A stretch of DNA of 64,000 nt from [Clostridium] innocuum (GCA_012317185.1 CP048838.1:4464001-4528000), one strand, 5' to 3'. Counted from the first letter of the stretch, positions 42,164 through 51,402 are shown. Numbers and translations are program-made. The notes: generated by a model from the sequence alone, not told the origin.

Positions 42164-44239
42164 CTATTGATTTTCTTTTAAATACACCATAACCTGATCG
42201 CTGTTTTCCGCCTGATCCAGCATATCGAAGAATTCCTGCTTATTAAACATCTCCAGAAGCTCCGCCATGGCGCACAAATGCGTCTGATTATCTGTAGCAC
42301 TCAGGCTGAAAATATATTTTACCGGGTCATTGTCACGGTTTCCAAATTCGATCGCGCTGTTTAATACGCCAACCCCAAGTGCAACGGACAACGCCCCAGC
42401 TTCCGGCTTCACATGCGGCAGCGCCACATGCTTTGTGATAACGATATACGGCCCTACGATCCTTACGCTGCTAATGGTTTCCTCCACATAATTCTGCGTG
42501 ATATAGCCATGCTGTACCATCGGCTCATAGGCTTTCCGCACAGCCTCCTCCCAGTTATCGGCATCCATATGCAGACGGATCAGCTCAGGCTTGACCATAT
42601 CCGCAAGATGCAGGACACGTTCCTCCTGTGTAGTCGTGTCAATATGAGAGAAATACGTAATCAGCTCATTGTACAATGCATGCTCATTCTGGATATTCGC
42701 ATATTTTGCTACGATCCCCATCACGACATCAACATTGGGCTGCTTTAAAAAATGACTTCCCATCTGCATGTAGACCTCGCGCATTACCTGATAGCGCTCT
42801 GCGATGGACATGACCGGACTTACCCGAATGACAGGCGCATGGATACCCGCACCCAAAGAAACATAGCTTGTGGAAAATATGATATCCACATGCTCTTTGA
42901 CGTCATGGATATGCGAGGTTTCCAGCGGTGGCAAAAAATGCAGCTCGGGAAACATACCGGTAAGCTCGTTATAAAGAATGGCAGAGCTGCCGATTCCATT
43001 GGAACACACCACCAGTGCAGTCTTCTGCTTCGCTATTTCAAACGCTTTCTGATCGGAGTAAATGGAAGCAAAATGCATGGTCAGATATGCAATCTCTCCT
43101 GCCGGAATATCTCCACCGAAAATCACATGAAACGGCTTCATGGTTTCCTCCACAAGCTGATACAGCTCCCGGTATTCCTCCCTCACCTTGTCACACAGTG
43201 GATTGAATATCGGCAGACGGCAGAGCAGACGGTAATAGGCCGGTCGAAAATGAGAATACAGCTGAATGAAGATTTCCTCGGTATTGCGGTAATGGGCTCC
43301 GCTCAGATATTCAAAACGGGTCATGATTTTTCCGATGATATCGGAGATCAGTATACAATCCTTGGTCTCCTCATTGATATCGCCAAAGGAAATTCCCAGT
43401 ATCCACGAGGAGATATAATTGATATCCGTATTTGTAATATTGTCAGTGTTCTTGTAATTCTTTAACAGCTCCACCGTAAACTCATATTCCTTCATCGAGG
43501 ATATTGCTTCCATATCCAGCAACGCATGGATTTCCTCCTCTGTGTTTTTTCCACTCTGCATACGTGCCTTCAGAAAAATAAAAATATAAATAAACTCCAC
43601 CAGACGGTCTTCTACAAACCGAATGTTATGCCGCTGTGCAAGCTCCGTGATCACCAGCCGTGAATAATCAAAAATATCCAGATTGAAATCGTCGATGAAG
43701 ACATCGAAGATTTTAGCACTCTGTTCCTCGGCAAGTGTATAAATGACATACTTCATCATCATTCTGCGGATTTCCATTTCGGAGCCAATCAGATAATAGC
43801 CCTTGGTCCGGTTGTTTCTCACCCGGATGCCGCGCTCCTCCAGCATTTGTGTCAGTTCCTTGAAATCCAGCAGCACCGTGCTTCTGCTCACACCGAGAGA
43901 ATCAATGAAATCACTCAATGACAGATACTCACTGTTCATAAACAGCATCAGATACATATAGATCTGACGTTCCTTTTTGTTCATGTAATACTGGCTGCTT
44001 TGATTCATCTCCTGAAGCAGCTCCTCAAGCTTCTGCCGTGCTTTGGAATCCAATCGAATTTCCTTCGCTGTTCCAATGGTAATGATGGGCGCATGATGCT
44101 GCCGCAGCAGATCGTTCACCTTTTCAATACGATAGGTTGCCTGACGACGGGTAATGCCGGCACTTACTTCGATATCCTTCAGAGTGAGATAAGGCTTATT
44201 GGACAGCACCTGCATGAGTGCCATGAGTTCATTATCCAT
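42164..44239 (-). CDS. BglG/MtlR-type PRD regulator with EIIB and EIIA domains
   Basis: 691 residues from the ATG at 44239, seven bases from GGAGG. Order: two helix-turn-helix regions (SAGITRRQATYRIEKVN; LGVSRSTVLLDFKELTQML), two PRD domains (about 180-400), an EIIB-like domain with cysteine in ALVVCSNGIGSSAILYNEL, and a C-terminal EIIA domain with TKHVALPHVKPEAGAL. The EIIA part is closely similar to the EIIA encoded at 49553-49996 (ITKHVALPH versus LTKHVALPH, and DPVKYIFSLSATDN versus DPVKYLFCLSAKDN), so this protein almost surely regulates that operon as an activator. Confidence 0.92.
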   Translation of the reverse strand: MDNELMALMQVLSNKPYLTLKDIEVSAGITRRQATYRIEKVNDLLRQHHAPIITIGTAKEIRLDSKARQKLEELLQEMNQSSQYYMNKKERQIYMYLMLFMNSEYLSLSDFIDSLGVSRSTVLLDFKELTQMLEERGIRVRNNRTKGYYLIGSEMEIRRMMMKYVIYTLAEEQSAKIFDVFIDDFNLDIFDYSRLVITELAQRHNIRFVEDRLVEFIYIFIFLKARMQSGKNTEEEIHALLDMEAISSMKEYEFTVELLKNYKNTDNITNTDINYISSWILGISFGDINEETKDCILISDIIGKIMTRFEYLSGAHYRNTEEIFIQLYSHFRPAYYRLLCRLPIFNPLCDKVREEYRELYQLVEETMKPFHVIFGGDIPAGEIAYLTMHFASIYSDQKAFEIAKQKTALVVCSNGIGSSAILYNELTGMFPELHFLPPLETSHIHDVKEHVDIIFSTSYVSLGAGIHAPVIRVSPVMSIAERYQVMREVYMQMGSHFLKQPNVDVVMGIVAKYANIQNEHALYNELITYFSHIDTTTQEERVLHLADMVKPELIRLHMDADNWEEAVRKAYEPMVQHGYITQNYVEETISSVRIVGPYIVITKHVALPHVKPEAGALSVALGVGVLNSAIEFGNRDNDPVKYIFSLSATDNQTHLCAMAELLEMFNKQEFFDMLDQAENSDQVMVYLKENQ

Positions 44240-44314
44240 ACACATACCTCCCCATATGATGCTTACAACTAGATTTTATCTGAAAACGGTATCACTGACA
44301 AAGTGTTTTCGGTA

Positions 44315-44331
44315 CAAGTTTTGTTTTGTAT
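44315..44331. promoter_or_regulatory. Shared activator-like element, regulator copy
   Basis: CAAGTTTTGTTTTGTAT, 76 bases upstream of the PRD regulator. 15 of 17 bases match CAACTTTTGTTTTGGAT at 50078-50094 upstream of the PTS operon, in the same orientation. On the minus strand a TTGTAC/TGATAC promoter with 17-base spacing follows this copy. Confidence 0.55.
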
Positions 44332-44350
44332 ACGCACAAATTTTGAACTC

Positions 44351-44380
44351 AAAAAAAGGCGCAGCTCATCATACGCCTTT
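44351..44380 (-). terminator. Terminator of the Ula-type PTS operon
   Basis: On the minus strand AAAGGCG-loop-CGCCTTTTTTT, about 30 bases after the aldolase stop. Confidence 0.75.
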
Positions 44381-44407
44381 CATTGTATCATAATGGCTTT
44401 TAAAACG

Positions 44408-45058
44408 TTATCCCGCCGTAGTTTGCATTTCCAGTCTTGCTTCATCAATCAGCGTTCTGATTGAGCGTGCATTGGCTGCGATTTCTTCCCGGCTGCCTTT
44501 TGTGAGAAGTGAGCCGAAGCCGCAGCAGTCCACACCACGCAGCACATAATCCTTCAGATTTTTCAGATCAATTCCACCGCTCGCAAGAATCGGCATATAG
44601 GGAATCGGCGTCTTGAATACGGATACCAGTCTGGGACCATAGAAATCGGAAATCGGAAACGCCTTGATAAAGGCTGCCCCTGCTTCCAGAGCCTGAAGTG
44701 CTTCCGTTAATGTCGTGCAGCCCGGCGCATAGGGAATCTGATACCGGTTGCACATAACGGCAACCTCCCTAGAAAAATTCGGTGCTATGATAAACTGCGC
44801 ATTGTGAAGGATGGCATGTCTGGCTGTTTCACTGTCAAGCACGGTTCCTGCTCCGATGATCAGACGATCCTGAAATGTCTCACGCAGAGCCTGAATCACC
44901 TCACCTGCATTGGGCAGCGTATAACTGATTTCAAGACAGCTGACGCCCCCTTCCAGACATCCGTTTGCGATTTCTATTCCCCGCTCTATCGTTTCGACAC
45001 GAACGATTGCCATAGCGCCTGTTTCCGCTATGCGTTTTGTTAGCTCTGCTTTCTGCAT
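44408..45058 (-). CDS. 2-keto-3-deoxy-6-phosphogluconate (KDPG/KHG) aldolase
   Basis: 216 residues from the ATG at 45058 (AGGAGGT six bases upstream). Class I aldolase of the Eda family: Schiff-base lysine in AAFIKAFPIS near 132, general base in LEISYTLPNA near 44, and the phosphate loop ILASGGIDLKNL. It splits KDPG-type compounds into pyruvate and a glyceraldehyde phosphate. Last gene of the operon, after two other aldolase families, so the exact substrate is unclear. Confidence 0.88.
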   Translation of the reverse strand: MQKAELTKRIAETGAMAIVRVETIERGIEIANGCLEGGVSCLEISYTLPNAGEVIQALRETFQDRLIIGAGTVLDSETARHAILHNAQFIIAPNFSREVAVMCNRYQIPYAPGCTTLTEALQALEAGAAFIKAFPISDFYGPRLVSVFKTPIPYMPILASGGIDLKNLKDYVLRGVDCCGFGSLLTKGSREEIAANARSIRTLIDEARLEMQTTAG

Positions 45059-45083
45059 ATACGTACCTCCTGTTGTTTTAGCT

Positions 45084-45566
45084 TTATGCCTTTTGTACAA
45101 CCTCGCAGGATATGTGATGGGTATGAAGGCAGTCCATGGCATACTTCTGTACATCATTCAGCTTCTTTCTCTGAAAGAGATAGACCGCCCCTGCGTATTG
45201 CCAGCCGGAGGGGTGCGTCACATGATCTCCTGAGAAAAAGAGCTTGACAGAGCTGCTGCTGCGAAGAATTTTTACCGCACGAATATCCCTATATTTCATG
45301 TGCCGCTGCTCTTTGGGAAGTGCCGGAAGAATCACCTCGTCGCGTTTAAATTCACATACCGGGGTGTTTTTGACAAGCCGAAAGCCATAACGGTACATGG
45401 CTTTTACAGAAAACCAGAGACCTGTGATGCTTAAGAACGCAAGCAGGAAATGTCCGGAACCGTAAACATAGATTGTCAGCAGCATAAGCAATATGGTTAA
45501 GCACAGATTCAGCAGCGTATACAGTAGCAGCTTTCCTCTATCTTCCCGTACGATGTATTCCTTCAT
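45084..45566 (-). CDS. Two-helix membrane protein, unknown
   Basis: 160 residues from the third ATG (45566), eight bases from AGGA. A hydrophobic hairpin (about 15-37 and 42-58) is followed by a soluble domain (VCEFKRDEVILPALPK; MKYRDIRAVKILRSSSSVKLFF) that resembles bacterial PH-like membrane proteins. It sits between two aldolase genes in a sugar operon, where a structural or regulatory role would be unexpected. No firm family call. Confidence 0.6.
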   Translation of the reverse strand: MKEYIVREDRGKLLLYTLLNLCLTILLMLLTIYVYGSGHFLLAFLSITGLWFSVKAMYRYGFRLVKNTPVCEFKRDEVILPALPKEQRHMKYRDIRAVKILRSSSSVKLFFSGDHVTHPSGWQYAGAVYLFQRKKLNDVQKYAMDCLHTHHISCEVVQKA

Positions 45567-45589
45567 ATCCATCATCCTTTCCCGTGTTA

Positions 45590-46480
45590 TTATATGAGAT
45601 GGTAATACTGCAGCATCTCTTTGATTTTTTCATCATCCTGTGCACTGCATTCCAGTACCGGCTTTCTTGCCGGTCCGATTTCCGCAATCCCTGCCAGCTC
45701 TGCCGCACGCTTCATGACAACCGGTACCGTTCCCAGCTTCAATACGCCGCGCAGTACATCAATGTCCTTCTGCAGTTCCTCTGCTTTTTCTGTTTCTCCA
45801 TTTCGCAGTGCCCTGTCCAGCTCCACCAGCACCTCCGTTATCACATTGGAGGTTCCTGCCACGGCACCGCTTGCCCCCAAAGCATAGCCATAGCTGATTT
45901 TGGAATCCGAACCGATCAGCAGATCGAAATCATCCCGCTTCGCAAGCTCTGCGTATGCCTTCAGATTTTCTTCCTTACCACTGCTGTCCTTGATACCGCG
46001 AATGTTTTCTACCTCTGCCAGACGTCCCACGACCTCTGCGCTTAAGTTACAGCCTGTTGCCTTTGGGATGTTGTAGAGAATGATGGGAATACTTACACTT
46101 TCCGCAACCGCTGTGAAATGCTGTACCAGCTCTTCCTCTGTCGGTGTCAGAAAATACGGTGTGATGACACTCAGAGCATCCGCACCCAGCTCCTCCATCT
46201 TCTTTGACAGACGGATGGTTTCCTTTGTGCTGCATGCCCCTGTCCCTACATAGACCGGCACACGGTGGTCAACCATCCCAATCACCTTTTCGGCAAATTC
46301 TATTTTTTCCGCTTCCTCGATCACATGAAACTCTCCATTGCTTCCAAGGATGAAGATTCCCTTAACGCCCTTAGCGATTAAATGATCGATCAGCTGCTTT
46401 GTCGCTTCATAGTTGATACTCTGTTCCTCATCACGATGAAACGGTGTTACGATTGGTGTTATGATTCCTTCCAGCTTCAT
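45590..46480 (-). CDS. DapA/NanA-family aldolase or lyase
   Basis: 296 residues, full length. Schiff-base lysine in IRGIKDSSGK near 163 and tyrosine in ILYNIPKATG near 134; the GSNGEFHVIEEAEK segment stands where dihydrodipicolinate synthase has GTTGE, so the serine/asparagine change suggests a sugar-acid lyase rather than lysine synthesis. It starts directly after the SIS gene stop. Members of this family include N-acetylneuraminate lyase and 2-keto-3-deoxy sugar acid aldolases. Confidence 0.85.
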   Translation of the reverse strand: MKLEGIITPIVTPFHRDEEQSINYEATKQLIDHLIAKGVKGIFILGSNGEFHVIEEAEKIEFAEKVIGMVDHRVPVYVGTGACSTKETIRLSKKMEELGADALSVITPYFLTPTEEELVQHFTAVAESVSIPIILYNIPKATGCNLSAEVVGRLAEVENIRGIKDSSGKEENLKAYAELAKRDDFDLLIGSDSKISYGYALGASGAVAGTSNVITEVLVELDRALRNGETEKAEELQKDIDVLRGVLKLGTVPVVMKRAAELAGIAEIGPARKPVLECSAQDDEKIKEMLQYYHLI

Positions 46481-47095
46481 TTATCTGTCCCCGCTTTCTT
46501 TGATACTTGCGCCCAGACTGCCGCCCGGATGCCATTTCACATACTGCTGCGGTGTCAGATTCTTTGCGTTCTGTAATAAGATGCTCAGGCTCTGCAGCAT
46601 GACCATCTCTGCCAGTATAGAGGCTCTTGGCGGCTTGTTCATAGCATCCCCCTCCTGATTGACACCGGCAATCAGCGTGACGTCCCCCTGCTTTGCCAGC
46701 CAGGAATCAGCTTTTCCGGTTAATGCAATCAGCTTGGCACCATTGCTTTTCAGTGTCTCCACGGTTGCCTTCAGCTCGGTCGTCTCTCCGCTGTTGGAAA
46801 TGGCAATTACGACATCTCCGCTCAGCACCTGTCCCGCACTGCCATGTACGGCTTCCGTTCCATGCAGCTCATAGGTTGGTGTTCCTGTGGAGGATAACAG
46901 CGATGCTGCATACCCGGCCACATGTCCCGGCTTACCGATTCCTGTCACATGCACACGGTTATGATTTTGTTCCGCCTGCAGAATCAGTTCTCTGGCCGCA
47001 ATCAGCGCCTCTGCGTCAATGCTGTCTATGAAATTCTTCAATTCACTGGATTCGATATCCAGAAACTCCCGTATCTGTTCTTTTTCTACTGCCAT
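46481..47095 (-). CDS. SIS-domain sugar-phosphate isomerase (KpsF/GutQ-like)
   Basis: 204 residues from the ATG at 47095 (AAGGAAG upstream). SIS motifs VHVTGIGKPGHVAGYAASLLSSTGTP and VVIAISNSGETTELK are clear, as is the HGSAGQVLSGD segment of arabinose-5-phosphate isomerases. It lacks the two CBS domains of KdsD/KpsF, like short stand-alone forms. Probable role is aldose-ketose isomerisation of the imported sugar phosphate. Confidence 0.85.
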   Translation of the reverse strand: MAVEKEQIREFLDIESSELKNFIDSIDAEALIAARELILQAEQNHNRVHVTGIGKPGHVAGYAASLLSSTGTPTYELHGTEAVHGSAGQVLSGDVVIAISNSGETTELKATVETLKSNGAKLIALTGKADSWLAKQGDVTLIAGVNQEGDAMNKPPRASILAEMVMLQSLSILLQNAKNLTPQQYVKWHPGGSLGASIKESGDR

Positions 47096-47099
47096 ATAG

Positions 47100-47861
47100 T
47101 TACTTCCTTTCCAGTTGCTCATATTCTCTCACTGCCTGTTTTAAGCCTTCCCGCATCAGTGCTGTATCAATAGCGGAAACAAGCAGACTGCTTTCCTTTT
47201 TAAAATATTCCTGCATCGCTATGCCGCCGATAATTCCAAAGCCCAAATCACGTTTCAAGCAGGCATCAGCGACCTTTTGAATCATATTGAGCTCTTCCTC
47301 ACGCATGAGATCATCCGGCCAGCCCAGTGATATCGCCAAATCACAGGGACCGATTAGCACACCGTCAATTCCCTTCACATTCAGGATAGCATCGATGTTT
47401 TCCACACCCTGCCGTGTTTCTATCTGTACAATACTCATCGTTTTCTCATTCAGCTGCTTCATATGCAGTGCATGATTTCCCCCAGGGGCATAGTGCGTAT
47501 TGGCTCCCCCGGAATAGCTTCGTTTTCCCAACGGCGGATATTTGCTCCACTGTACAAGCTGCTCCGCCTGTTCAGCTGTTTCAATCATCGGCACCATCAC
47601 ACCGCAGGCACCGCAATCCAGGATTCTGGATACATCGGATCTGGCCAGCTGTGCAACTCTGACGATCGATGAAAGCTTTCGCATATTGCCAAGCACCATA
47701 AGATCATGCAGCTGTTCATAGGACAGAACACCATGCTCGCAATCATACAGAATAAAGTCCATTCCGCAATCCTGTGCCATGATGACCAGAGAAGGATGCG
47801 CCAGTGCTTTCACAAGGACACCCTTTGCTTTCTGCTGTTTGATCAGCTCTTTCAGTTCCAT
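47100..47861 (-). CDS. HpcH/HpaI-family aldolase
   Basis: 253 residues. Class II pyruvate aldolase family: catalytic histidine in LYDCEHGVLS, metal ligands in IVQIETRQGVENID (Glu) and IGPCDLAISLG (Asp), and the GKRSYSGGANTHYAPGGNH loop. Members cleave 2-keto-3-deoxy sugar acids such as 2-keto-3-deoxyrhamnonate. Its ribosome site is GAGGTAGG. It directly follows the EIIC permease gene. Confidence 0.88.
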   Translation of the reverse strand: MELKELIKQQKAKGVLVKALAHPSLVIMAQDCGMDFILYDCEHGVLSYEQLHDLMVLGNMRKLSSIVRVAQLARSDVSRILDCGACGVMVPMIETAEQAEQLVQWSKYPPLGKRSYSGGANTHYAPGGNHALHMKQLNEKTMSIVQIETRQGVENIDAILNVKGIDGVLIGPCDLAISLGWPDDLMREEELNMIQKVADACLKRDLGFGIIGGIAMQEYFKKESSLLVSAIDTALMREGLKQAVREYEQLERK

Positions 47862-47920
47862 AGGACCTACCTCTTTTCAAAAAGAAGGACAAGGACTTCC
47901 ATCCCTGCCCTATTCGTGAA

Positions 47921-49210
47921 TCAGGCGAAGATTCCCAGAATCCAGTTCAGGAATGCTCCGATAATATTGTAATCGACATTCGGGAAGGATGCTCCGGAAA
48001 TTCCCAGACCTGCGAATGCAGGATACAGAATCAGCGGCAGACCGGTTAATGCCATACCAACGATGAAGGAACCAACCAGTGCGCCCTTCCATCCGCCATA
48101 GGCATTTCCGAAGATACCGCAGGTACCACCGGAGAAGAAGCAGATACCGGCTGCCGGAATCATAATGACACTGCTGTTGCATGCAATCATGATTGCCATT
48201 GCCGCAAGACCGCCTACGAATGCTCCCACAAAGCCGATCAATACAGCTGTCGGCGCGAATGGGAAGATTGCCGGACAGTCAACTGCCGGTTTGGAGTTTG
48301 GAATATATTTCTCAGAAATTGCAACGAATGCTGCGGTGATTTCTGCAATAAACTGACGCACACCATAAATCAGGACACTCATACCGGCCGCAAACTGCAG
48401 ACCCTGCAGGAACGGATAGATAAACCAGATATCATTTCCTGCTTTTTCAAGCACGATGTCCATATGACCGTTTACCACACAGGCGATGACAGCCACGTAG
48501 AACAATACAACCATGAACAGTGCTACCGAGAAGATGAAGTCACGGAACAATTCAAAGAATTTTGGCATATTAACAGTGCTGGCATCCTTCTTCTCTTCTG
48601 TGCTTTTTCCCATTTTACCGAATAATTTCCCTACATATCCGGAGAATGCGTAACCGATACAGTTAAAGTGACCCATTGCCAGGTTATCGGCACCCGTGAT
48701 TTTATTCATAAACGGCTGACAGAAGGATGGCAGTGCTGCTCCGCAGAATCCAAGCAGGATACCACCGGCGATTACCGTAAGCGGCATCGGCAGACCATTT
48801 GCAATAAAGATCAGTGCGATAACACATGCAAAGTACAGAAAGTGCTGTCCGGTAAGGAAGATTGCCTTAAATCTTGTAAATTTGGCAACGATCAGATTGA
48901 CAACGAAGCCCAGTAGCATAACCAAAGCCACTTCCGTACCATAGGTATTCAATGCAAGACCTGTTGCGACCTCTACCTGCGTGGTAACTCCTTCGATTCC
49001 AAATGCTACATTGAACAAATCTGTAAATGTCTGTACAACACCTGACATTGCTGAAGATCCAATGTTGAAGACCATAAATCCGATAACTGTTTTCATCGTA
49101 CCGCTGATCACATCCGTTGCGTGCTTTTTCTGCAGCAGCAGACCAATCATCGCAATCAGCCCCATAATCAATGCGGTATTTCGTGATTGCGCTAAAATCG
49201 CATCTAACAT
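47921..49210 (-). CDS. PTS ascorbate-family EIIC permease (UlaA/SgaT)
   Basis: 429 residues with about eleven membrane segments; GHFNCIGYAFSGYVGKLFG and the GGTCGIFGNAYGGWKGALVG block are typical of UlaA. The family imports L-ascorbate or related sugar acids. AAAGGAGAG precedes the ATG. Belongs with the EIIB and EIIA genes upstream. Confidence 0.9.
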   Translation of the reverse strand: MLDAILAQSRNTALIMGLIAMIGLLLQKKHATDVISGTMKTVIGFMVFNIGSSAMSGVVQTFTDLFNVAFGIEGVTTQVEVATGLALNTYGTEVALVMLLGFVVNLIVAKFTRFKAIFLTGQHFLYFACVIALIFIANGLPMPLTVIAGGILLGFCGAALPSFCQPFMNKITGADNLAMGHFNCIGYAFSGYVGKLFGKMGKSTEEKKDASTVNMPKFFELFRDFIFSVALFMVVLFYVAVIACVVNGHMDIVLEKAGNDIWFIYPFLQGLQFAAGMSVLIYGVRQFIAEITAAFVAISEKYIPNSKPAVDCPAIFPFAPTAVLIGFVGAFVGGLAAMAIMIACNSSVIMIPAAGICFFSGGTCGIFGNAYGGWKGALVGSFIVGMALTGLPLILYPAFAGLGISGASFPNVDYNIIGAFLNWILGIFA

Positions 49211-49258
49211 ATGTTTTTCTCTCCTTTAGTTATTTTTTATACATTCCCTTGTTCATCC

Positions 49259-49534
49259 CTATTTTGTGGCAAGAAACTCTTCCATTTTGGATTTCATTTC
49301 CACCTTGTCCATGATATTGCGAATCCCCAGTGCATAAGGAACCTTGTCCTTTAATTCATCTGTCAGATCATCCATCGTGATAACAAGATCCCCGCTAAAT
49401 CCATTCAGTGAATCCAGATTTCCATGCTCTGTCTGAATCGGATAGCCGTTTTCGCTGATGACCTGATCCGCCTTGATTTTCAACAGCATACTGGATCCCA
49501 TGCCTGCACGGCAACATACTAAAGCTTTGTACAT
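49259..49534 (-). CDS. PTS EIIB (UlaB/SgaB)
   Basis: 91 residues; the phosphorylated cysteine is in ALVCCRAGMGSSMLLKIK near residues 7-8. Carries phosphate from EIIA to the sugar in UlaA-type permease. Confidence 0.9.
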   Translation of the reverse strand: MYKALVCCRAGMGSSMLLKIKADQVISENGYPIQTEHGNLDSLNGFSGDLVITMDDLTDELKDKVPYALGIRNIMDKVEMKSKMEEFLATK

Positions 49535-49552
49535 ATCAGTTTCCTCCTTTTT

Positions 49553-49996
49553 CTATTTACTGATGTATTCCATGATTTCCTTTGCGCTCTCTGCCTGTTC
49601 CAGGAGCCTGTAAAATTGAGCATCCTCAAACATTCCCGCCAGCTCAGCCAGTGCATTCAGATGTTCCATGTTATCCTTTGCACTTAAACAGAACAGATAT
49701 TTCACAGGATCGTTTGCTTCATTTCCGAAGACAACCGGTGTCTTTAAGGTTGCGATACCAATGGCACTTTCCAGTGCTCCGGACTCCGGTCTGGCGTGTG
49801 GAAGTGCAACATGCTTGGTAAGAACAATATAAGGACCGTTTTCTTTAACCCCTGTAATCATGTCATCCACATAGGACGGCTTGACCTTGTGTTCGTCTAT
49901 CAGCGGCTGCGCAGATTTGCGAATTGCTTCTTCCCAGTCAGCAGCTTCAATGTTCAGCCGGATCAGCTTTTCATCTGTCAGATCTTTCAGCATCAT
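49553..49996 (-). CDS. PTS EIIA (UlaC/SgaA)
   Basis: 147 residues from the ATG at 49996 (AAGGAGGTGAC upstream); the next codon is also ATG, and the longer frame to 50080 has no ribosome site. The phosphohistidine is in YIVLTKHVALPHARPESGAL near 65-69. First gene of the operon EIIA-EIIB-EIIC-HpcH-SIS-DapA-membrane-Eda. Its sequence is nearly duplicated as the last domain of the regulator at 42164-44239. Confidence 0.92.
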   Translation of the reverse strand: MMLKDLTDEKLIRLNIEAADWEEAIRKSAQPLIDEHKVKPSYVDDMITGVKENGPYIVLTKHVALPHARPESGALESAIGIATLKTPVVFGNEANDPVKYLFCLSAKDNMEHLNALAELAGMFEDAQFYRLLEQAESAKEIMEYISK

Positions 49997-50077
49997 GTCA
50001 CCTCCTTCACGCTTCCTCGTTTGCTTTACACCTAGATAATAAAAGAGATTCAAAAACATTTCAATCCAATTTAAGTT

Positions 50078-50094
50078 CAACTTTTGTTTTGGAT
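50078..50094. promoter_or_regulatory. Shared activator-like element, PTS operon copy
   Basis: CAACTTTTGTTTTGGAT, about 80 bases upstream of the EIIA start; partner of the element at 44315-44331. Confidence 0.55.
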
Positions 50095-50134
50095 AATGAC
50101 AGGATATGAACTCTTAAAAGCCCTTTATTTATAG

Positions 50135-50400
50135 GCTTTTCAAAGCATTTAACCGTATATTTGTAAAGTCTTATTTTTGTTTTGCGAACACGCAGACTCT
50201 GTACTGAAGTTATAAAAAGCCGGTAAATAACGTGCTGCAGCGTTATCTCTATCCATACAAAAAATGTGATGAATGCGGTTGAAGCTGGCTGCTGTTGTCA
50301 GTGCTGGGACCACTGTCATCAAACTGAAGGAAGACATTTCCCGGGAAACAGAATTCTTCGACAAAAATATACAGACATACAAAAAGGATGCAGCATATTG
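50135..50400 (+). pseudogene. Possible gene remnant
   Basis: A 42-codon plus-strand ORF from 50274 (MRLKLAAVVSAGTTVIKLKE and then DISRETEFFDKNIQTYKK) reads like part of a helical protein but lacks a ribosome site; upstream sequence in other frames is broken. Probably a remnant. Low support. Confidence 0.2.
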
Positions 50401-50418
50401 ATATGTTACATCCTTTTT
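50381..50418. terminator. Bidirectional terminator
   Basis: AAAAAGGATG (50381-50390) and CATCCTTTTT (50409-50418), perfect 10-base arms, just after the stop of the small gene at 50427. Confidence 0.85.
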
Positions 50419-50426
50419 CTATTTGA

Positions 50427-50723
50427 TTACTGATTTACTTCTGCATATTTTCTCCGCTCAGGACTCAGATTATCCACATAATAGCGGATTGTCAGACTCG
50501 CTGCGCATTTGCTTTTGTTTTTTGGCTCTACGATAAAGCCGTCACCCTCCAGCATAGCATCAAGCATAGCCTTACAGCATACATTTTGATTTCTTATGCC
50601 CGGCTCGCACTCTTCCAGCAGATCCTTCGCATTCACTTCGATGTACAGCCACTGCTTGTCATGTGCTTCCTGCTTCTTTGCCTGTAAACAGTTAAGATAA
50701 TCCTGCATTGTCAGTTTTTCCAT
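50427..50723 (-). CDS. Small cytoplasmic protein of unknown function
   Basis: 98 residues from the ATG at 50723 (AAGGGAG upstream). No signal or membrane segment; a helical start (MEKLTMQDYLNCLQAKKQEA) followed by a basic, cysteine-containing region (IRNQNVCCKAMLDAMLEGDGF). No family recognised. It has its own terminator. Confidence 0.6.
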   Translation of the reverse strand: MEKLTMQDYLNCLQAKKQEAHDKQWLYIEVNAKDLLEECEPGIRNQNVCCKAMLDAMLEGDGFIVEPKNKSKCAASLTIRYYVDNLSPERRKYAEVNQ

Positions 50724-50847
50724 AGATGTTTCTCCCTTCTGTTCTAGGATATGATAATTATTCGCCCTCATTATATCATGTTTCTATAGATAATCACAGG
50801 CTTCCGTGAAATTTTAAGCTACCTTTACAGCCTGTATGAATATGGTT

Positions 50848-51402
50848 TCATCCTATTTTTTCTTTCAGCTTATCAATACACCAGTTGGCCCATTTGATTT
50901 CATTTTGATAGTACATAAATCCATAGGTCATTGTCATTCCCCAGTAAAAGGATTCATTATCCTTGTGAATCTGTGCTTCGAATTCCGGAATCTTATTCAG
51001 ATCTTCATTCATTTTATCAATGATATCAGAACACTCCCGTATGTATTTCTCCAGTAGGCGCATCGTCTTGTCAATATCGATATTGCTGGAAAAGAATATT
51101 TTAATCAGCAGCGGATTCTTGTACTTCATGATATCCTCAAGATCCGCATCCGCCAGCCAGCGGTTAAGCTCCAGTCTTCCCTCATCAGTAATATGAAACA
51201 CCTTTTTATTCGGCTTATCACTCTGATATACAATCTCACTGTCCACCCAGTTATGCTTTGTACAGGTGTTCAGCTCCTTATAGATCTGCGACGTCTGCGC
51301 ATGCCAGAAAAAGGCAATGCTTGACTTAAAATAACGGTCAATATCATAACCCGTCATTTCCGCATAGTTCAACAGACCCAGAATTGCATGTTTCAGCGGC
51401 AT
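50848..51402 (-). CDS. PadR-family regulator
   Basis: 184 residues. PadR winged helix at about 1-85: LKHAILGLLNYAEMTGYDIDRYFKSS, AQTSQIYKELN, and FHITDEGRLELNRWL. A helical C-terminal dimerisation domain (about 95-180) makes this a two-domain PadR of the phenolic-acid/antimicrobial sensing type. Upstream of it begins the DUF2974 hydrolase gene 68 bases away, which may be its target. Confidence 0.88.
   Translation of the reverse strand: MPLKHAILGLLNYAEMTGYDIDRYFKSSIAFFWHAQTSQIYKELNTCTKHNWVDSEIVYQSDKPNKKVFHITDEGRLELNRWLADADLEDIMKYKNPLLIKIFFSSNIDIDKTMRLLEKYIRECSDIIDKMNEDLNKIPEFEAQIHKDNESFYWGMTMTYGFMYYQNEIKWANWCIDKLKEKIG

Noticed and set aside
50149..50382. Minus-strand 77-codon ORF
   Set aside because: No ribosome site and it is antisense to a better, though also weak, plus-strand remnant; contains no known motif.
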